The notes under the pieces were generated by a model. It was not told where the DNA came from and did no database searches. It worked only from the letters and a program-made list of their open reading frames with translations. Below, one piece after another: positions 35,247 to 37,538 of a stretch of DNA of 37,538 nt. The translations under genes were made by a program, and so were the position numbers. Within the stretch, counting starts at the first letter, position 1; the number at the start of each line of letters is the position of its first letter. Source of the DNA: Planctomycetota bacterium. GTDB lineage: Bacteria; Planctomycetota; UBA1135; UBA2386. The DNA is taken from positions 28,922-66,459 of the forward strand of contig JACRLW010000107.1 of the NCBI GenBank assembly GCA_016235155.1, written 5' to 3'.

Positions 35247-36215
35247 TCACGCCTTCAGCTCCCACTCCGCCCGCTCTCCGCGCACGAACGCCAGCGCCGA
35301 CTCCGCCGCCATCACCGCCATGCGCGCGCGCGTCTCGATCGTGCCGCTGCCCAGGTGCGGCAGGAGCACGACGTTGTCCAATCCGAGCAGCCCCTCGTGC
35401 ACGACAGGTTCGCGCTCGTAGACGTCCAATCCCGCCCCCGCGATGCGGCGCGCGCGCAACACCGCCGCCAGCGCGCCTTCGTCGACGACCGGGCCGCGCG
35501 CGGTGTTGATGAGGAAGGCGGTCGGTTTCATCAGCGCCAATCGCCGCGCGTCGACGAGGTGACGGGTCGACGGCGAGAGCGGGAGGTGCAGGCTCACGAA
35601 GTCGCTCTGCGCGAAGAGCTCGTCGAGTTCGATCCACTCGACGCCGTCCGTGTCCTCGCGGCGCCGGCTCCAGGCGAGCACGCGCATGCCGAAGCCCAGG
35701 GCCCGCCGCGCCATCGCCTTGCCGATGCGGCCGAAGCCGGCGATCCCGAGCACCTTCTTCGCACCGTCCGGCGCCGGGCCCACGCCCGCGCCGAGCATGA
35801 GGTTCGGACCCCAGGCGACGAATCTCCCGTCGCGCACGAAGCGATCGCCTTCGACCACCCTTCGTGCCGCCGCGAGCAGGAGCGCGAAGGCAAGGTCCGC
35901 CGTCGCATCCGTGAGCACGCCGGGCGTGTTGGCGATCGGCACCCCCAAGCCTCTCGCCGCGGCGACGTCGATGTTGTCGTAGCCGACCGCCATCTGCGAG
36001 ACGCCCCGCAGGGTCGGCGGGCCCGCGAGCACCTCGCTGTCGACGCGGTCCGTCAGATGGCACAAGAGCACCGGATGCCGCCGCGCGCCGCGCAGCAATC
36101 CCTCGTGCGCGAGCGGTCGCTCGTCGTCGTCCTGCCCGACCTCGAACGGCACGCCGGCCGCCCTCAGCACCGCGAACCCCGACTCGGGGATGCGCCGCGT
36201 GACGAAGATGCTCAT
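35247..36215 (-). CDS. D-2-hydroxyacid dehydrogenase, glyoxylate/hydroxypyruvate reductase-like
   Basis: A 322-residue NAD(P)-dependent enzyme. GIAGFGRIGKAMA at 157-169 is the nucleotide-binding GxGxxG motif. INTARGPVVDE contains Arg240, DVYEREP contains Glu269 and LLPHLGSGT contains His287, the catalytic set of the family. NTPGVLTDATADLAFALLLA is typical of glyoxylate/hydroxypyruvate reductases, which reduce glyoxylate or hydroxypyruvate to glycolate or D-glycerate in the cytoplasm. The ATG at 36215 overlaps the stop of the DUF502 gene (ATGA). The exact substrate is not determined. Confidence 0.9.
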   Translation of the reverse strand: MSIFVTRRIPESGFAVLRAAGVPFEVGQDDDERPLAHEGLLRGARRHPVLLCHLTDRVDSEVLAGPPTLRGVSQMAVGYDNIDVAAARGLGVPIANTPGVLTDATADLAFALLLAAARRVVEGDRFVRDGRFVAWGPNLMLGAGVGPAPDGAKKVLGIAGFGRIGKAMARRALGFGMRVLAWSRRREDTDGVEWIELDELFAQSDFVSLHLPLSPSTRHLVDARRLALMKPTAFLINTARGPVVDEGALAAVLRARRIAGAGLDVYEREPVVHEGLLGLDNVVLLPHLGSGTIETRARMAVMAAESALAFVRGERAEWELKA

Positions 36216-36784
36216 GAGCCCGACCCGTCCGGCACGCGCGAGGACTTGCCCATGGTCACGAGCAACTCGAGTGCCTGGTGCACCTCGATCCCCGCCGGTC
36301 GCAGCGCGCTGCTCTCGACGAGGATCAGCCGCCCGCTCGCCGGGTTCGGCGAGAACGGCACGAAGACCAGTTCGCGCGCGAGCCCGTCCTTCGACGGAAC
36401 CGCGCGCGTGACCAATCCGAGCTGTGCGCCGTCCGAATCGCGGCTCGGCACGAGCACGACGCGCGTGAACAGGGCGTCGTCGCCCTTGCCGTAGCCCAGC
36501 ACCTGCTTGAGCGAGCGATACATCAGCCCGAGCAGGGGCACGCGGCCGATCACGCCGTCGAAGGCAGCGAAGAGCCAACGCCCGACGAAGGTCGTGACGC
36601 CCAGCCCGATCGCGTACAGCGCGACGAGCACCGCGAGCAGGCCGAGGCCGGGGAAGTAGAACGCGGCGTCGCGGAAGAAGGCCGAGCGGATCGACGACTC
36701 GAGCCAGAACACGGTCAGGGACAAGGCGCCGATCGGCAGCAGGGCGACGATGCCGGCGATCAGGCAGCGGGTGAGATGGGCCAT
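36212..36784 (-). CDS. DUF502 family membrane protein
   Basis: A 190-residue protein with two membrane segments, near residues 7-27 (CLIAGIVALLPIGALSLTVF) and 47-65 (GLLAVLVALYAIGLGV). The region RVPLLGLMYRSLKQVLGY and the following beta-rich part (VVLVPSRDSDGAQLGLVTR, ELVFVPFSPNPASGRLILVE) match the DUF502 pattern (P..G.iY...KQ). The biochemical role of the family is unknown. The ATG at 36784 is preferred over 36844 because AGGGG lies before it and the first helix begins soon after. It is first in a two-gene unit with the dehydrogenase and diverges from the gene at 36849. Confidence 0.82.
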   Translation of the reverse strand: MAHLTRCLIAGIVALLPIGALSLTVFWLESSIRSAFFRDAAFYFPGLGLLAVLVALYAIGLGVTTFVGRWLFAAFDGVIGRVPLLGLMYRSLKQVLGYGKGDDALFTRVVLVPSRDSDGAQLGLVTRAVPSKDGLARELVFVPFSPNPASGRLILVESSALRPAGIEVHQALELLVTMGKSSRVPDGSGS

Positions 36785-36848
36785 CGGCCCCTGATCGTGG
36801 CCGATCGGTGGCGGCAACGGAACGCGACGGCAGAATGCCGCCAACCCG

Positions 36849-37538
36849 ATGACCCAGGTCGCATCGCTCTCCGTCGCCCAGGACGACGGTCCCTGGCTGC
36901 GCAGCCGCGCCTGGGACCGGATCTTCGTGACCGGCGGCGCGTGGCTCGTCGCGCTGCCGATCGTCCTCTACTACGCGTTCATGTGGGCCGGAGCGCCGAT
37001 GACCACGTCCGAGGACCTCGTGACGCTGGTCGTGATGGTCCTCGTCGGCGGGCCGCACGTGTTCGCAACCTACACGCGGACCTTCTTCGAGCCGGACTTC
37101 GCGCGACGCGAACCGGTGATGTTCTACGGCGCGTTCGTCGTGATGGCGGTCGTGCTCGGCGCGGTGGTGTCGAGCGCGTTCTTCGACGTCCGGATCGCGG
37201 GCTTCCCGCCGATCCAGTTCGTGATGACGTTCTTCTTCTTCTGGGCCGGCGTCCACATCGTGCACCAGGCGTCGTACCTGTGCGCGGCCTACGAGGAACG
37301 CCGGGGCGGTGCGCTAACGCGGCTGCGCAGGCTCGGCAACGCGCTCGATTACCTCGTCATGCTCGGCTGCCTCTACCCGGTGGCCTTCTTTCGCATGTCG
37401 ATGATCGGCGACCCGGCCCATGCGGACGTCGCCAACCCCGACGCGCTCGCGTCCACCGTCGGCCTGCTGCTGGTCATCCTCTGCGCCGGTTGGCTCATCG
37501 AACTCCTCAGCGCCGGGCGCTTCCGCATGTTCGGCCTC
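36849..37538 (+). CDS. Polytopic membrane protein, cut by window end
   Basis: An open frame of 230 codons with no stop before the window ends. Hydrophobic helices are visible near residues 27-48 (WLVALPIVLYYAFMW), 58-72 (LVTLVVMVLVGGPHV), 91-108 (MFYGAFVVMAVVLGAVVS), 119-140 (IQFVMTFFFFWAGVHIVHQ), 165-180 and 202-220 (STVGLLLVILCAGWLIE). The pairs GGPHVF and HIVHQ place His residues in or near the membrane, which could bind metal or haem, but no family was recognised. The ATG at 36849 diverges from the DUF502 gene 64 bases away. The gene continues past 37538. Confidence 0.7.
   Translation, partial: MTQVASLSVAQDDGPWLRSRAWDRIFVTGGAWLVALPIVLYYAFMWAGAPMTTSEDLVTLVVMVLVGGPHVFATYTRTFFEPDFARREPVMFYGAFVVMAVVLGAVVSSAFFDVRIAGFPPIQFVMTFFFFWAGVHIVHQASYLCAAYEERRGGALTRLRRLGNALDYLVMLGCLYPVAFFRMSMIGDPAHADVANPDALASTVGLLLVILCAGWLIELLSAGRFRMFGL

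Overview
The window is about 37.5 kb of GC-rich DNA (about 70% in most genes by eye), densely coding, with some 29 protein genes, no rRNA or tRNA gene, no CRISPR array and no complete insertion sequence. Genes are packed tightly: seven junctions are four-base ATGA or GTGA overlaps (near 2944, 3210, 18316, 19494, 25069, 28547 and 36213). A Planctomycetota-like bacterium is the best guess. The reasons are the many large secreted proteins built on kelch, lectin-like and unknown beta domains, a membrane Ser/Thr kinase coupled to an ECF-like sigma factor, BlaI/M56 pairs, and an HNH gene of the DUF222-like type. This placement is an inference from gene content; no rRNA is present to test it.

Left part (1-7.1 kb): an RNase HII/HIII-like gene diverges from a degenerate receiver-domain protein and a Pus10-like pseudouridine synthase, a family normally associated with archaea and eukaryotes. 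A translationally coupled trio of unknown envelope proteins follows (2474-4280). A 491-base gap then holds a 23-bp perfect palindrome. A polytopic membrane protein and a hotdog-fold dehydratase-like gene lie on the minus strand.

Middle part (7.2-21.7 kb): a BlaI-type repressor, an M56 membrane protease and a secreted coiled-coil protein form one operon behind a palindromic operator candidate. A lysyl-endopeptidase-like secreted protease and an ABC-F ATPase run the other way. A secreted protein is followed by an HNH nuclease gene that carries two copies of the same palindrome core seen in the 4.5-kb gap. Next is a three-gene 2-oxoacid:ferredoxin oxidoreductase operon. Its first gene fuses the gamma subunit, a GltD-like flavoprotein and a two-cluster ferredoxin, which suggests direct electron transfer to NAD(P).

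Right part (21.8-37.5 kb): a secreted tricorn-like protease is coupled to a GT4 glycosyltransferase. A transmembrane Ser/Thr kinase is coupled to an ECF-like sigma factor. Two secreted kelch proteins (one with a C-type lectin domain) follow in a stretch of visibly lower GC. Then come a radical SAM enzyme, a decayed IS66 tnpB, a small Cys/Gly-rich secreted protein, a 2-hydroxyacid dehydrogenase coupled to a DUF502 membrane protein, and a membrane protein cut off by the window end.

Four secreted proteins (3210-4280, 10289-12694, 29217-30641, 31030-32814) appear to share a C-terminal module with an IG(A/M)P(A/G/T)C motif, so it may be a common export or surface-display tail. The strongest leads are this module, the HNH-linked palindrome family, the BlaI/M56/coiled-coil operon, the fused oxidoreductase, the bacterial Pus10 and the kinase-sigma pair.
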